From Ruegeria sp. R13_0 (GTDB lineage Bacteria > Pseudomonadota > Alphaproteobacteria > Rhodobacterales > Rhodobacteraceae): a stretch of DNA of 64,000 nt. Below, piece by piece: positions 1 through 9,838 of the stretch. Below the pieces are notes generated by a model. That model ran no database searches, had not been told where the DNA came from, and was given only the letters and a program-made list of their open reading frames with translations. The stretch's first letter is position 1, and the number at the start of each line of letters is the position of its first letter. The stretch spans positions 186,001-250,000 of the forward strand of contig NZ_JAGHRB010000001.1 of NCBI RefSeq assembly GCF_017743995.1. Direction: 5' to 3'. The position numbers were made by a program, and so were the translations under genes.

Positions 1-201
1 GAGTTTGCCCGCCGAGCACAAGCGGGAACGGTTTGGACCAATACCTGGATGGACGGGTTCCCCGAGGTCGCTTTCGGTGGGGTCAAACAATCCGGGCAGG
101 GGCGGGAAATCGGACGATATGGGTTCGAGGAATTCTTCGAAGTGAAATCAGTGGTCATGCGTATCGGCAGCAGCCGGGCGCCATGGGTTCCGCAAGACTA
201 A
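1..201 (+). CDS. Aldehyde dehydrogenase, C-terminal fragment (cut by window start)
   Basis: Frame 1 is open from the first base to a TAA at 199-201 and gives the last 66 residues of an NAD(P)-dependent aldehyde dehydrogenase. The stretch GTVWTNTW, then PFGG-like [12 protein letters not shown] and [14 protein letters not shown], is the typical C-terminal end of the betaine/aminoaldehyde-dehydrogenase-like families. The catalytic Cys and Glu lie upstream, outside the window. It ends 56 bases before the ABC transporter operon on the same strand, so it probably belongs to the same unit and may oxidise an aldehyde formed from the imported compound. The substrate cannot be told from this fragment. 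Confidence 0.85.
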   Translation, partial: EFARRAQAGTVWTNTWMDGFPEVAFGGVKQSGQGREIGRYGFEEFFEVKSVVMRIGSSRAPWVPQD

Positions 202-257
202 GACCGGGTACCAGATTGGTCCCGAGTGAGAATAACGCATTAAGGGAGGAAACAAGA

Positions 258-1508
258 ATGCGTAAATTTATGAAGACAAAATCGCTGTTTGTAGCAGGTC
301 TACTGTGCACGACCAGCCTTGCGCACGCTGAAGACGTGGAAGTTCTGCATTGGTGGACGTCTGGCGGTGAGGCCGCAGCACTAAACGTTCTCAAGGACGA
401 CCTGTCCGGACAGGGCATTGGATGGACCGACATGCCTGTTGCAGGTGGCGGTGGTGAGCAGGCGATGACCGTTCTGCGCGCACGCGTCACCGCAGGTAAC
501 GCTCCAACAGCAGTTCAGGCTCTGGGCTTTGACATTCTGGACTGGGCCGATCAGGGCGCGCTGGCCGACCTGAACGAAGTGGCAGCCCAGGAAGGTTGGG
601 ATGACGTCGTCCCAGATGCGCTGAAAGCCTTCGCCAAGCACGACGGCAAATGGGTCTCGGCCCCTGTGAACGTACACTCGACCAACTGGGTCTGGGCCAA
701 TAAAGCGGTGCTGGACGCCAACGGTATTGCACAGCCCACCAACTGGGACGAATTCGTCGCAGCGGTTGAGGCGTTGAAAGCTGCTGGCGTCACTCCGATC
801 GCGCATGGTGGTCAGGCCTGGCAAGATGCGACTGTGTTCGATGCTATCGCGATGTCGACGCTGGGGCCTGACGGTTACAAAGCGGCCTTCATCGACCTGG
901 ACGAGGAAACACTGGGTGGCGACGCGATGAAAGAAGCGTTCGACCGTATGGCCTTTATCCGCGACAACGTGGATGAGAATTTCTCGGGTCGTGATTGGAA
1001 CCTGGCGACAGCAATGGTCATCAACGGTGAGGCCGGCTTCCAGATGATGGGTGATTGGGCCAAAGGCGAATTCCTGAACGCCGGCAAAGTGCCGGGTGAG
1101 GACTTTCTGTGCTTCCGCTTCCCGGGTACTCAGGATCAAGTCACCTTCAACGCTGACCAGTTCATGATGTTTGACCAGGGCGGTACGGTATCGGCCGAGC
1201 AAGCCGCGCTGGCCAGCGCGATCCTGTCGCCGTCCTTCCAGATTGCCTTCAACAAGGTGAAGGGCTCGGTGCCTGCGCGGACAGACGTGGACGGCAGCGA
1301 TCTGGATGCGTGTGGTCAGCAGGGCATGAAAGATTTGGCTGCCGCGGCTTCGTCAGGCAACCTGTTCGGCTCGATGGCACACGGACATGCTGCGCCTGCG
1401 TCAGTCAAGAACGCCGTCTATGACGTTGTGACCGCTCACTTTAACGGCGAGTACGGCAGCGAAGATGCCGTGACCGAACTGGTTGATGCCGTTTCAATCG
1501 CCAAGTGA
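258..1508 (+). CDS. ABC transporter sugar-binding protein (family 1 extracellular SBP)
   Basis: This 416-residue protein is a periplasmic carbohydrate-binding protein feeding the importer encoded just downstream. The ORF is open further upstream, but the ATG at 258 has a good ribosome site (GGGAGGAAACAAGA) and starts a clear signal peptide ([24 protein letters not shown]). The mature part begins [21 protein letters not shown], the usual start of glucose/maltose-type SBPs. Later segments such as [15 protein letters not shown] and [10 protein letters not shown] match glucose/mannose-binding SBPs. Two cysteines (in FLCFRF and DACGQQ) may form a disulfide. The ligand is not known; neighbouring oxidoreductases suggest a sugar or polyol. 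Confidence 0.9.
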   Translation: MRKFMKTKSLFVAGLLCTTSLAHAEDVEVLHWWTSGGEAAALNVLKDDLSGQGIGWTDMPVAGGGGEQAMTVLRARVTAGNAPTAVQALGFDILDWADQGALADLNEVAAQEGWDDVVPDALKAFAKHDGKWVSAPVNVHSTNWVWANKAVLDANGIAQPTNWDEFVAAVEALKAAGVTPIAHGGQAWQDATVFDAIAMSTLGPDGYKAAFIDLDEETLGGDAMKEAFDRMAFIRDNVDENFSGRDWNLATAMVINGEAGFQMMGDWAKGEFLNAGKVPGEDFLCFRFPGTQDQVTFNADQFMMFDQGGTVSAEQAALASAILSPSFQIAFNKVKGSVPARTDVDGSDLDACGQQGMKDLAAAASSGNLFGSMAHGHAAPASVKNAVYDVVTAHFNGEYGSEDAVTELVDAVSIAK

Positions 1509-1530
1509 TCCATAAGTGATCCTCCCGATG

Positions 1531-1550
1531 GGGCGGCGGTCTGGCCGCCC
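1531..1550 (+). promoter_or_regulatory. Intercistronic hairpin after the SBP gene
   Basis: A perfect 7-bp stem (GGGCGGC/GCCGCCC) with a 6-base loop lies between the SBP stop and the first permease gene and has no T-tract. Such hairpins after SBP genes usually protect the upstream mRNA or act as a partial terminator, so that more SBP than permease is made. The role here is inferred; the structure is directly visible. Confidence 0.6.
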
Positions 1551-1609
1551 TGTCACCAAGCGGGCGCAAAAGCTCCGATTTAACACGACTCGAACGAGGA
1601 GGGCGCGCC

Positions 1610-2503
1610 ATGGCTGCTTCAGCCGACGCGGATTTTAAGACACGCCTTCAGAACTGGATACCCAAGCTGGTCCTGTCACCGTCGCTGGCGATGATGTTGG
1701 TCTTTGTCTACGGGTTCATTCTGTTTTCGGTCTACCTGTCATTCACCGACAGTCGCATCCTGCCGTCCTTTGGATGGGTCGGATGGGAAAACTACGACAA
1801 ATTGTGGCGGCTGAGCCATTGGGAAACCTCGTTGATCAATATGGGGATTTTCGCGAGCCTCTATATCGTGATCTGCACCTGTATCGGCCTGGGTCTGGCG
1901 ATCTTCCTTGATCAGAAAATCCGGGGAGAAGGGCTGCTGCGTCCCATCTACCTCTATCCTATGGCTCTGAGCTTCATCGTCACCGGCACCGCCTGGAAGT
2001 GGTTCCTTGACCCTGGCATCGGCTTGGAAAACGTCATGCATACATGGGGCTGGACAAGCTTCGAGTTCGACTGGATAAAAAACCGTGATTACGCCATCTA
2101 CACGGTGGTTCTGGCGGCCGTCTGGCAGACGAGCGGCTTCGTGATGGCGATGTTCTTGGCTGGCCTGCGTGGAATCGACAATGAAATCCTGCGTGCTGCT
2201 CAAATGGATGGCGCCTCGAACTGGAACCTCTATCGCCGGATCATCATTCCGCAACTGCGACCAGCCTTCTTGTCGGCCTTCGTGATCCTCAGCCACTTGG
2301 CGATTAAGACCTTTGACCTTGTCATCGCCCTGACCGGGGGTGGGCCCGGTCGTGCCACCGAACTGCCCGCAACCTTCATGTATTCCTACACGTTCACGCG
2401 AAACCAGATGGGGATCGGTGCGGCGTCGGCCACGATCATGCTGATGACCATTGCGGCGATCATGATCCCCTATCTTTACGCCGAATTGCGGGAGAAACGC
2501 TGA
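1610..2503 (+). CDS. ABC sugar transporter permease (MalF/UgpA type)
   Basis: This 297-residue inner-membrane permease has about six transmembrane segments (first at LVLSPSLAMMLVFVYGFIL). It carries the cytoplasmic EAA loop that docks on the ATPase: EILRAAQMDGASNWNLYRRI followed by IIPQLRPAF. It starts at an ATG with GAGGAGGGCGCGCC upstream. The TGATG overlap with the next permease suggests translational coupling. It is one half of the membrane pore for the importer served by the upstream SBP. Confidence 0.92.
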   Translation: MAASADADFKTRLQNWIPKLVLSPSLAMMLVFVYGFILFSVYLSFTDSRILPSFGWVGWENYDKLWRLSHWETSLINMGIFASLYIVICTCIGLGLAIFLDQKIRGEGLLRPIYLYPMALSFIVTGTAWKWFLDPGIGLENVMHTWGWTSFEFDWIKNRDYAIYTVVLAAVWQTSGFVMAMFLAGLRGIDNEILRAAQMDGASNWNLYRRIIIPQLRPAFLSAFVILSHLAIKTFDLVIALTGGGPGRATELPATFMYSYTFTRNQMGIGAASATIMLMTIAAIMIPYLYAELREKR

Positions 2504-3384
2504 TGTCTCAAGCAACTCAGGATACCGCAATCCGCACGGGCCGCGTTACGCGCACGCTGATCTATCTGGTGCTGTTGCTGTTCGGTCTGTTCTACCTGCT
2601 GCCGCTCTATGTCATGCTGGTGAACTCGGTGAAGCCTTTGGAAGAGATCACCGGCGGCGGCATGATGAACCTGCCGCAGGTCTTCACGATTGAGCCGTGG
2701 CTCAAGGCGTGGTCTTCAGCGCAGATCGGCGTCGATCCGACAGGGCTGAAGCCCTACTTCTGGAACTCGATCAAGATGGTGGTTCCGGCGGTGATCGTCT
2801 CGACCATCCTCGGAGCGTTGAATGGCTATGTGCTGACCAAGTGGCGCTTCAAGTACGACACCATCTTATTCGGTCTTATGCTGTTCGCCTGCTTCATCCC
2901 GTTCCAGATTGTTCTGATCCCAATGGCGCGGATGCTGGGTATAATCGGGCTGGCGGGCACAACATGGGGTCTGGCACTGGTGCACGTGGTCTACGGGATT
3001 GGCTTCACCACGCTGTACTTCCGCAACTATTACGCGGTGTTCCCTACCGAGCTGATCCGGGCGGCGCAGATTGATGGCGCTGGGTTCTTTCAGATTTTCT
3101 GGCGCATACTTCTGCCCAGTTCCGGGCCGATCGCCGTGGTTTCGATCATCTGGCAGTTCACCAATATTTGGAATGACTTCCTGTTCGGCGCGTCCTTTGC
3201 CGATGCCAACAGCCAGCCGATGACGGTGGCACTGAACAATCTGGTGCAGTCGTCCACCGGCGTGAAGGAATACAACGTTCATTTCGCAGGCGCCATTCTG
3301 GCGGCCATGCCAACTCTGCTCGTCTACATCGTGGCCGGTCGATACTTCGTCCGCGGCCTGATGGCGGGTTCGGTGAAAGGATAA
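2503..3384 (+). CDS. ABC sugar transporter permease (MalG/UgpE type)
   Basis: This is the second permease of the importer, 293 residues, with about six membrane spans. It begins YLVLLLFGLFYLLPLYVMLVNSVK, the usual first span plus 'P..N S.K' motif of MalG-type subunits. The EAA loop is ELIRAAQIDGAGFFQIFWRI. The start codon overlaps the preceding stop by one base. The C-terminus (YFVRGLMAGSVKG) is typical of carbohydrate permeases of the CUT1 class. Confidence 0.92.
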   Translation: MSQATQDTAIRTGRVTRTLIYLVLLLFGLFYLLPLYVMLVNSVKPLEEITGGGMMNLPQVFTIEPWLKAWSSAQIGVDPTGLKPYFWNSIKMVVPAVIVSTILGALNGYVLTKWRFKYDTILFGLMLFACFIPFQIVLIPMARMLGIIGLAGTTWGLALVHVVYGIGFTTLYFRNYYAVFPTELIRAAQIDGAGFFQIFWRILLPSSGPIAVVSIIWQFTNIWNDFLFGASFADANSQPMTVALNNLVQSSTGVKEYNVHFAGAILAAMPTLLVYIVAGRYFVRGLMAGSVKG

Positions 3385-3390
3385 GACCTC

Positions 3391-4503
3391 ATGGGTTTTC
3401 TAGACATAGACAACGCGACTAAATCCTACGGGGCGGTCGAGGTTCTGCACAAAGTGGATATTTCGGTGCAGGAGGGTGAGTTCCTGGTGCTGGTCGGTCC
3501 TTCGGGCTGTGGCAAATCCACTCTGCTGAACATGATTGCGGGGCTGGAAGAGATCACAAGCGGCGAAATCCGCATCAAGGACCAGGTGATGAATGGGGTG
3601 CACCCGTCCAACCGCAACATTGCCATGGTTTTCCAAAGCTATGCTTTGTATCCCAATATGACGGTCGGGCAGAACATCACTTTCGGGCTTGAGATGCACG
3701 GGGTGCCTAAGCCTGAACGCGACAAAGCGATGCAAGAAGTTGCCAAGCTCTTGCAGATCGAGCAGTTGCTGGATCGCAAGCCCGGGCAGTTGTCCGGCGG
3801 TCAGCGTCAGCGGGTTGCAATGGGTCGCGCGCTGGTGCGAAACCCGGATGTCTTTCTGTTCGATGAACCACTCTCGAACCTCGATGCCAAGCTGCGCGTT
3901 GATATGCGAACCGAGATCAAGAAGCTGCATCAGAACCTCGGGACCACCATCGTCTACGTAACGCATGACCAGATCGAGGCAATGACGCTTTCAAGCCGCA
4001 TTGCCGTGATGAACGGCGGCTATGTCCAGCAGCTGGGCACGCCGCAGGAAATCTATGACACGCCTGCGAATATCTTCGTCGCAACTTTCATGGGCTCGCC
4101 GGCAATGAATGTGGTTCCGGCCAAGGTTAGGGTTTTGAATGGCCGCCCCCATGCAGAGGTCGCCGTTCACGACGGATCCATGGCGCAACTTCCGTTCAGC
4201 CAGGACAACCTAGCCGCATGGGATGGGCGCGAGATCTTGTTGGGAATCCGTCCTGAGACAATCACCGATATGGATGGCGCGGATCGAAAGTCGTCGAACA
4301 TCGCGCAGATGACCAACCGTATCGTGGTGACGGAACCCGCTGGATCGGACACCTTTGTCTCGATGCAATTGGGCGGGCGAGATGTGATCGCGCGTATGCG
4401 TTCGGATGCAGAGGTCGCACCGGGGCAGGATTTCAACTTTGCAGTAAACATGGAAAAGGCCGTGGCTTTTGATCCCGAAAGCGAGATGCGGATCCTTCCA
4501 TGA
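3391..4503 (+). CDS. ABC sugar transporter ATP-binding protein (UgpC/MsmK-like)
   Basis: This 370-residue CUT1-type ATPase energises the importer. Walker A is GPSGCGKST, the signature is LSGGQRQRVAMGRAL, Walker B is VFLFDEP, and the switch His is in VTHDQIEAM. After residue ~240 comes a TOBE/OB regulatory domain (GIRPETI..., later VVTEPAGSDTF). A ribosome site (AAAGGA) precedes the ATG. Its last four bases overlap the following GMC oxidoreductase (ATGA), which ties uptake directly to catabolism. Confidence 0.93.
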   Translation: MGFLDIDNATKSYGAVEVLHKVDISVQEGEFLVLVGPSGCGKSTLLNMIAGLEEITSGEIRIKDQVMNGVHPSNRNIAMVFQSYALYPNMTVGQNITFGLEMHGVPKPERDKAMQEVAKLLQIEQLLDRKPGQLSGGQRQRVAMGRALVRNPDVFLFDEPLSNLDAKLRVDMRTEIKKLHQNLGTTIVYVTHDQIEAMTLSSRIAVMNGGYVQQLGTPQEIYDTPANIFVATFMGSPAMNVVPAKVRVLNGRPHAEVAVHDGSMAQLPFSQDNLAAWDGREILLGIRPETITDMDGADRKSSNIAQMTNRIVVTEPAGSDTFVSMQLGGRDVIARMRSDAEVAPGQDFNFAVNMEKAVAFDPESEMRILP

Positions 4504-5990
4504 ATCGGGCTGACGTCATAATCATCGGGTCGGGTATCGGGGGGGCAACGCTGGCTGCGGCGTTGGCCCCGTCCGGTCGTCGCATTCTGATCCTTGAACG
4601 AGGTGAGAGATTGCAGCCCTCACCTCAGGATCGAGACCCAAGGGCGATCTTTGCTAGTGGGCACTTCCGCCCCGATGAAACATGGGTGGATGGAGCAGGC
4701 AAGCTTTTCAACCCGGGAAACTACTACTGCGTTGGCGGCAATTCCAAGTTCTACGGCGCAGCTTTGATACGTTATCGGAAAGAGGATTTTGAGCCGCGTC
4801 AGCTTATGGGGGGCTACTCTCACGGCTGGCCCATGCCCTACGAAGAGCTGGAGACAGATTATACCGCCGCGGAACAGCTTTACGACGTACGTGGGACCAC
4901 CAAAGAAGATCCCACCGAGCCACCGCACAGTGGGGGTTACCCACACCCACCTGTGTCGGATGAGGTTGATATTGCAGACCTGAGGACGCGGCTAAGCCAA
5001 GCAGGCCTGACGCCATCCTCAGTGCCTTTGGGCGTGGAAATTGAGACCTGGCTCGAGGCTGGGCAAACAACTTGGGATGCGTTTCCCAATACATGCGGTG
5101 GCAAAATGGATGCCGAAACTTGTGCGCTTGCCGAAGCATTGAAGCACGAGAATGTCGAACTTTTAACTAACGCGCGTGTCCTTAAACTGAAGGTTGATGC
5201 CGTTGGTCGCGTCACAAGCGTCGAGGTTGATGGCCACGGTGCCCTTAGTGCGCCGGTAATCGTGCTTGCGGCAGGTGCGGTACAGTCCTCAGTCCTGTTG
5301 CTGCAGTCCGCGAACGACAATTTTCCAACCGGTTTTGCCAATCGGTCCGATCAGGTCGGGCGTAACTTCATGAACCACAATTGCTCGGCGGTGCTGGCCC
5401 TTCATCCACTGCGTCGCAATAGAGCTCTCTATCAAAAGACATTAATGTTCAACGACTATTATAACAGCGACGGGCAGGGTGGTTTGCCTTTGGGCAACAT
5501 TCAGATGTTGGGAAAGATCACTGGGCCGATCCTTGCGTCGCAAACCCATCTACCGGCTCCAATTGCAGCACTGATCGCCAATCGCAGCTTTGATTTCTAT
5601 GCTATGTCGGAGGACCTGCCGAACCCAGAAAGCCGGGTGACGGTCGAAGGTGGCCAGATCAAGCTGGATTGGAAACGCTCGAATTGGGCTGCGCACGAGG
5701 CCCTAGTTGCGCGGCTAAAGGCGCATCTGAAGCAGGCCGGGTTTCCTGTTGTATTGTCGCGACCATTTGATCGGCGCACTCCGTCACATCAATGCGGCAC
5801 AGCGCGGATGGGCAATGATCCGTCAAGCAGTGTCGTCGACACGTTCTGTCGTAGCCACGACCATAAGAACCTTTTCATCGTCGACGCGTCAGTTCTTCCG
5901 ACTTCTGCAGCGGTGAACCCGGCCCTCACGATAGCCGCACTCGCACTCCGTGCAGGTCGTCACATTATTGAAACGGAGTTCGCTGCATGA
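4500..5990 (+). CDS. FAD-dependent GMC family oxidoreductase
   Basis: This 496-residue flavoprotein of the glucose-methanol-choline family has an N-terminal FAD-binding motif (VIIIGSGIGGATLAAAL, then ILERGER) and the GMC-type end with the active-site histidine region HQCGTARMG. It closes with the FAD-contacting segment LFIVDASVLPTSAAVNPALTI. It has no evident signal peptide, so it is likely cytoplasmic. It probably oxidises a hydroxyl of the imported sugar or polyol to a carbonyl. It is coupled to the upstream ATPase and the downstream SDR gene by ATGA overlaps. Confidence 0.88.
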   Translation: MNRADVIIIGSGIGGATLAAALAPSGRRILILERGERLQPSPQDRDPRAIFASGHFRPDETWVDGAGKLFNPGNYYCVGGNSKFYGAALIRYRKEDFEPRQLMGGYSHGWPMPYEELETDYTAAEQLYDVRGTTKEDPTEPPHSGGYPHPPVSDEVDIADLRTRLSQAGLTPSSVPLGVEIETWLEAGQTTWDAFPNTCGGKMDAETCALAEALKHENVELLTNARVLKLKVDAVGRVTSVEVDGHGALSAPVIVLAAGAVQSSVLLLQSANDNFPTGFANRSDQVGRNFMNHNCSAVLALHPLRRNRALYQKTLMFNDYYNSDGQGGLPLGNIQMLGKITGPILASQTHLPAPIAALIANRSFDFYAMSEDLPNPESRVTVEGGQIKLDWKRSNWAAHEALVARLKAHLKQAGFPVVLSRPFDRRTPSHQCGTARMGNDPSSSVVDTFCRSHDHKNLFIVDASVLPTSAAVNPALTIAALALRAGRHIIETEFAA

Positions 5991-6745
5991 CCGGAACTGC
6001 ATTGGTGACCGGAGGACAACAGGGCATTGGTCTCGGGGTGGCGCGTGCCTTGATCGCGGCGGGGTACAAGGTCGCAATAGCCTCTCGCTCGGCACCCGAC
6101 AAACCGGTTGTTCAGGCGGCTTTGGCAGAGCTTGGCCCAAACGCAATCTATGTGCAGCACGATGTGTCCGACATTGATCACGTTCCGGCGCTACTGGATC
6201 AGATCCAAGCTGATTTGGGACCGATCACCGCGTTGATAAACAACGCAGGGGTTGGGGCACCGGTGCGCGGCGACATGCTGGATCTGAAGCCTGAGAACTG
6301 GGATTTCGTGCAGAACATCAACCTGCGTGGCGCGTTTTTTCTGGCGCAAGAAGTGGCTCGGCGCATGTTAGAACAGCCGCAAGATACCTATCGATCAATC
6401 ACCTTTGTCACCTCTGTCAGCGCGACAATGGTGTCGATCGAACGCGCCGAGTACTGCGTGTCCAAGGCGGCCGCAGCGATGATGGCTCAGTTGTTCGCAG
6501 TACGTATGGCCCCCGAAGGCATCGGCGTCTTTGAGCTGCGACCAGGCATCATCGCGACGGAGATGACGGCTGGCCTGCGCGACAAGTACACCGACCGCAT
6601 CGAAGGCGGTCTTGTTCCCGCGGCACGCTGGGGTGCGCCCGAAGACATTGGATCCGTTGTCGTCCCGCTGGTTCAGGGGCAGATGCACTTTGCGAACGGC
6701 GCCGCCATCCCGGTGGATGGCGGCTTGTCGATTTCACGTCTGTAA
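5987..6745 (+). CDS. SDR family NAD(P)-dependent oxidoreductase
   Basis: This 252-residue classical short-chain dehydrogenase has the cofactor motif TGGQQGIGLGVA near the N-terminus and NNAG at about residue 84. Its catalytic Ser-Tyr-Lys set is visible in TSVSAT and YCVSKAA (YxxxK). The end (PVDGGLSISRL) is typical of the family, which is often annotated as 3-ketoacyl-ACP reductase. Here, inside a sugar operon between two GMC oxidoreductases, a polyol or keto-sugar dehydrogenase role is more likely. The substrate is unknown. Confidence 0.88.
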   Translation: MTGTALVTGGQQGIGLGVARALIAAGYKVAIASRSAPDKPVVQAALAELGPNAIYVQHDVSDIDHVPALLDQIQADLGPITALINNAGVGAPVRGDMLDLKPENWDFVQNINLRGAFFLAQEVARRMLEQPQDTYRSITFVTSVSATMVSIERAEYCVSKAAAAMMAQLFAVRMAPEGIGVFELRPGIIATEMTAGLRDKYTDRIEGGLVPAARWGAPEDIGSVVVPLVQGQMHFANGAAIPVDGGLSISRL

Positions 6746-6761
6746 GTCAGGGCGCATAAGA

Positions 6762-8348
6762 ATGTCTGAAGGATATGATTTCATTGTCATTGGGGGCGGC
6801 TCGGCAGGCTCGGTGATCGCTGCGCGTCTTTCCGAAGAACCCTCGGCGCATGTGCTGTTGCTAGAGGCCGGCTCCACCGACCGTCACCCGTTCTTTCACC
6901 TGCCCGCCGGGTTCGCGAAGATGACCAAGGGTATCGGCAGCTGGGGCTGGTCCACGGTTCCGCAAAAGCACATGCAGAACAAGGTCTTTAACTACACCCA
7001 GGCCAAGGTGATCGGCGGGGGGTCTGCGATCAACGCGCAAATCTACACGCGGGGTGCAGCACAGGATTACGATGACTGGAGACAGATGGGGTGCGAGGGT
7101 TGGAGCTATGCCGACGTGCTGCCCTATTTCAAAAAATCCGAGGACAACGACACCTACGACGACGAATTTCACGGCAAGGGCGGACCACTGGGCGTGTCCA
7201 TGCCCGCAGCACCTTTGCCAATCTGCGATGCGTACATCAAGGCCGCAGGGGAAGTGGGGATTCCCGAAACGCGCGATGTGAATGGGGCGAAGCAGGATGG
7301 CGCGGGGTACTATCAGCTGACCCAGCGCAATGCGCGACGCTCATCTGCCGCGATGGCGTTTATCGCGCCAAACCGCAGCCGACCGAACCTGACGGTGCGC
7401 ACCGGCGCACAGGTCCGCCGCATTATGGTGGGCAAGGGCAGGGCGACTGGTGTCGAGATGACGAACGGGGACAAGATCCTGGCCGCGAAAGAGGTCATTC
7501 TGTCCTCAGGTGCCATCGGTTCGCCACGCTTGTTGCAACTGTCGGGTATCGGCCCAGCGGATCATTTGGACGGTCTTGGTATCGACGCGGTTTATCATCA
7601 ACCTCAGGTCGGCGCGAACCTGCAAGACCATTTGGATTTGTACTCGATCTGCGAAGTGACCGGCCCGCACACCTATGACCGTTTCGCTAAGCTGCACCTT
7701 TCAGCATTCGCAGGCCTTCAATACCTTTTCACCCGCAAGGGACCGGTCGCGTCCAGCTTGTTCGAAACGGGTGGGTTCTGGTACGCAGACCCGGATGCGC
7801 GTTCACCGGATCTTCAGATGCATCTGGGGCTTGGTACCGGCATTGAAGCAGGGGTCGAGGCGATGCCCAACGGTGGGGTGACACTGAACGCCTGTTTCCT
7901 GCGCCCCAGGTCACGCGGAACCGTCCGGTTGCAAAGTTCAGACCCCGCGGAGATGCCGCTTATTGATCCCAACTATCTGGCGGATCCTTACGATCGCGAG
8001 ATGTCCATTCGTGGGCTGAAGCTGGTGCAGAACATCCTCGCACAGGATGCGCTGAAGCCGTACATCCTGGCCGAACGTTTGCCGGGCCCGGACGTGCGGA
8101 CCGAGCAGGAGTATTTCGATTTTATCTGCGTACATTCCAAAACATCGCACCACTGCGCTGGCACCTGCCGTATGGGCAGCGATGCCGAAGCCGTTCTGGA
8201 CCCGCGCCTGCGATTCAATGGGATCGAAGGGCTTCGCGTCGCGGATGCGTCGGTTATGCCGACGGTCAATTCTTCGAACACCAATGCACCTACAATCATG
8301 ATCGGGGAAAAAGCTGCCGACATGATCAAACAAGACCAGGGTTTCTAA
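6762..8348 (+). CDS. GMC family oxidoreductase (choline/alcohol dehydrogenase type)
   Basis: This is the second FAD-dependent GMC enzyme of the operon, 528 residues. The ATG at 6762 is chosen over an upstream in-frame extension because the protein then starts MSEGYDFIVIGGGSAGSVIA, with the FAD-binding glycine motif at residues ~8-13. GMC signature regions are the stretch around NYTQAKVIGGGSAINAQIY and LSSGAIGSPRLLQLSGIGP. The active-site His is in SHHCAGTCRMG, and the C-terminus is RVADASVMPTVNSSNTNAPTIMIGEKAADMI. It resembles choline and polyethylene-glycol dehydrogenases; its true substrate is unknown. It belongs to a different GMC subgroup from the enzyme at 4500. Confidence 0.9.
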   Translation: MSEGYDFIVIGGGSAGSVIAARLSEEPSAHVLLLEAGSTDRHPFFHLPAGFAKMTKGIGSWGWSTVPQKHMQNKVFNYTQAKVIGGGSAINAQIYTRGAAQDYDDWRQMGCEGWSYADVLPYFKKSEDNDTYDDEFHGKGGPLGVSMPAAPLPICDAYIKAAGEVGIPETRDVNGAKQDGAGYYQLTQRNARRSSAAMAFIAPNRSRPNLTVRTGAQVRRIMVGKGRATGVEMTNGDKILAAKEVILSSGAIGSPRLLQLSGIGPADHLDGLGIDAVYHQPQVGANLQDHLDLYSICEVTGPHTYDRFAKLHLSAFAGLQYLFTRKGPVASSLFETGGFWYADPDARSPDLQMHLGLGTGIEAGVEAMPNGGVTLNACFLRPRSRGTVRLQSSDPAEMPLIDPNYLADPYDREMSIRGLKLVQNILAQDALKPYILAERLPGPDVRTEQEYFDFICVHSKTSHHCAGTCRMGSDAEAVLDPRLRFNGIEGLRVADASVMPTVNSSNTNAPTIMIGEKAADMIKQDQGF

Positions 8349-8350
8349 AA

Positions 8351-8659
8351 ATGATCCGCCACATCGTACTGACCAAATTTCGCGTCGACGTGACAGAAGA
8401 GACAATCGGAGCCATCTACAAAGGCCTAGCAGACGTGTCCAAGGCCCTTCCCGGAGCCAGCGCGTTCACCGGGGGGCGAAGCGAGAGCCCCGAGCAGATT
8501 GAACGCGGATACATGCATGGGTTCGTGATCGATTTCGACGATTGGGCCGCGCTGGAGGCCTATCAGAACAACGAAACGCACAAGGCGCTGGGCGCGCAGC
8601 TGGTTGAGAATGCCGTGGGTGGTATCGACGGCATTCTGGTTCTGGATTTGGAGGTTTGA
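8351..8659 (+). CDS. Dabb (stress-responsive A/B barrel) domain protein
   Basis: This 102-residue protein begins MIRHIVLTKFR and has GFVIDFDDWAALEAYQNNETHKAL, the typical pattern of dimeric alpha+beta barrel (Dabb) proteins. Family members are small cytoplasmic proteins, some of which are enzymes or fold-assisting subunits. It lies 2 bases after the GMC gene and 4 bases before the DUF993 gene, so it is surely co-transcribed and probably acts on a pathway intermediate. The reaction is unknown. Confidence 0.8.
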   Translation: MIRHIVLTKFRVDVTEETIGAIYKGLADVSKALPGASAFTGGRSESPEQIERGYMHGFVIDFDDWAALEAYQNNETHKALGAQLVENAVGGIDGILVLDLEV

Positions 8660-8663
8660 GACA

Positions 8664-9833
8664 ATGAAATTGATTTTGCCAAACCCTGATGGGCAGTTGG
8701 AACCCTATGCGCTGACTGGAACGCCGCTAGTGCCGCGCGCGCCGCAAGTGCCTCTGACACGTACGGCTTTTGCCGCGGCTCATGTGGTTTCAGACCCGCT
8801 GGCAGAACGTAACCCCTGGGATGGGCGCCCCACCGTTGATTGGGAAGCGACGCTGCGCTTTCGTCAGGGGCTCTGGGATCAAGGGCTGGGCCTGGCCGAA
8901 GCCATGGATACCGCACAACGGGGTATGGGTGTCGATTGGGAGACAGCGTTGGAGTTGATCCAGCGCACAATGAAGGCTGCGCAGGCCCATCCGTTGTCGC
9001 CTCGCGTGGCTTGTGGGGCAGGGACTGATCACTTGCCTCTAAGCGCGTTGAACACAGCAGGTGAAATCCTGTCAGCCTACGAGCATCAAGCCGAGGCGAT
9101 CGAAGCCGCGGGAGGGCAATTGATCCTGATGGCGTCACGCGCCTTTCCAGCGATCAACGCGGGCCCGGACACCTACCATGATGTATACCGCGCGCTTATC
9201 GATGGGGCTGCGGAGCCTGTAATCCTGCACTGGCTGGGCGATATGTTCGATCCTGCATTGACGGGTTATTGGGGGAGCACGGATATCGACGCGGCCAGCG
9301 ATTTTGTGCTGTCCCTGATCAACGAAAATCCTGCCAAGGTTGATGGGATAAAAATATCCCTGCTGGATCAGGCACATGAAGAAGCCTTCCGCGCGAGGTT
9401 GCCGGACGGCGTGCGCCTCTACACCGGTGACGATTTCAACTACGCGGATCTTATTGCCGGGGATGGAACGCATTTTTCCCATGCTCTGCTTGGCATTTTC
9501 GCTGCGATCGCCCCCGCCGCCAGCCAGGCGCTTGAAGCATTGGCTATGGGCGACATGGATCGCTACAACGCGCTGTTCGCACCGACCGTTCCCCTCAGTC
9601 GAGAGATATTTAAGGCTCCGACGCGGTTCTACAAAGCCGGGATTGCCTATCTTGCATGGCTGAACGGAGCCCAGTCCCATTTCATCATGCCGGGTGGGTT
9701 CCAATCCAGCCGTGACATCTGCCACTACGCGCAAGTGTTCAGATTGGCGGATCAGGCCGGTTTGCTCTCGGATCCTGAACTGGCTAAAGCACGGATGACC
9801 ACGCTTCTCAGCTTGCATGGAGTTGAACAATAG
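8664..9833 (+). CDS. DUF993 / dihydrodipicolinate-synthase-like aldolase
   Basis: This 389-residue protein is of the DUF993 type, related to the DapA-like TIM-barrel aldolases. The ATG at 8664 has GGAGG upstream; an in-frame extension from 8604 overlaps the previous gene and was not used. The segment VDGIKISLLD holds a lysine at the position expected for a Schiff base, followed by the metal/carbohydrate-like segment YTGDDFNYADLIAGDGTHFSHALLG. A retro-aldol cleavage of a keto-acid or keto-sugar would fit as the last step of this operon. Family membership is by recognition of the pattern; the reaction is inferred. Confidence 0.75.
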   Translation: MKLILPNPDGQLEPYALTGTPLVPRAPQVPLTRTAFAAAHVVSDPLAERNPWDGRPTVDWEATLRFRQGLWDQGLGLAEAMDTAQRGMGVDWETALELIQRTMKAAQAHPLSPRVACGAGTDHLPLSALNTAGEILSAYEHQAEAIEAAGGQLILMASRAFPAINAGPDTYHDVYRALIDGAAEPVILHWLGDMFDPALTGYWGSTDIDAASDFVLSLINENPAKVDGIKISLLDQAHEEAFRARLPDGVRLYTGDDFNYADLIAGDGTHFSHALLGIFAAIAPAASQALEALAMGDMDRYNALFAPTVPLSREIFKAPTRFYKAGIAYLAWLNGAQSHFIMPGGFQSSRDICHYAQVFRLADQAGLLSDPELAKARMTTLLSLHGVEQ

Positions 9834-9838
9834 CCTGA

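Noticed and set aside
381..1202. 273-residue minus-strand ORF
   Set aside because: It is the mirror of the SBP gene, with no family pattern.
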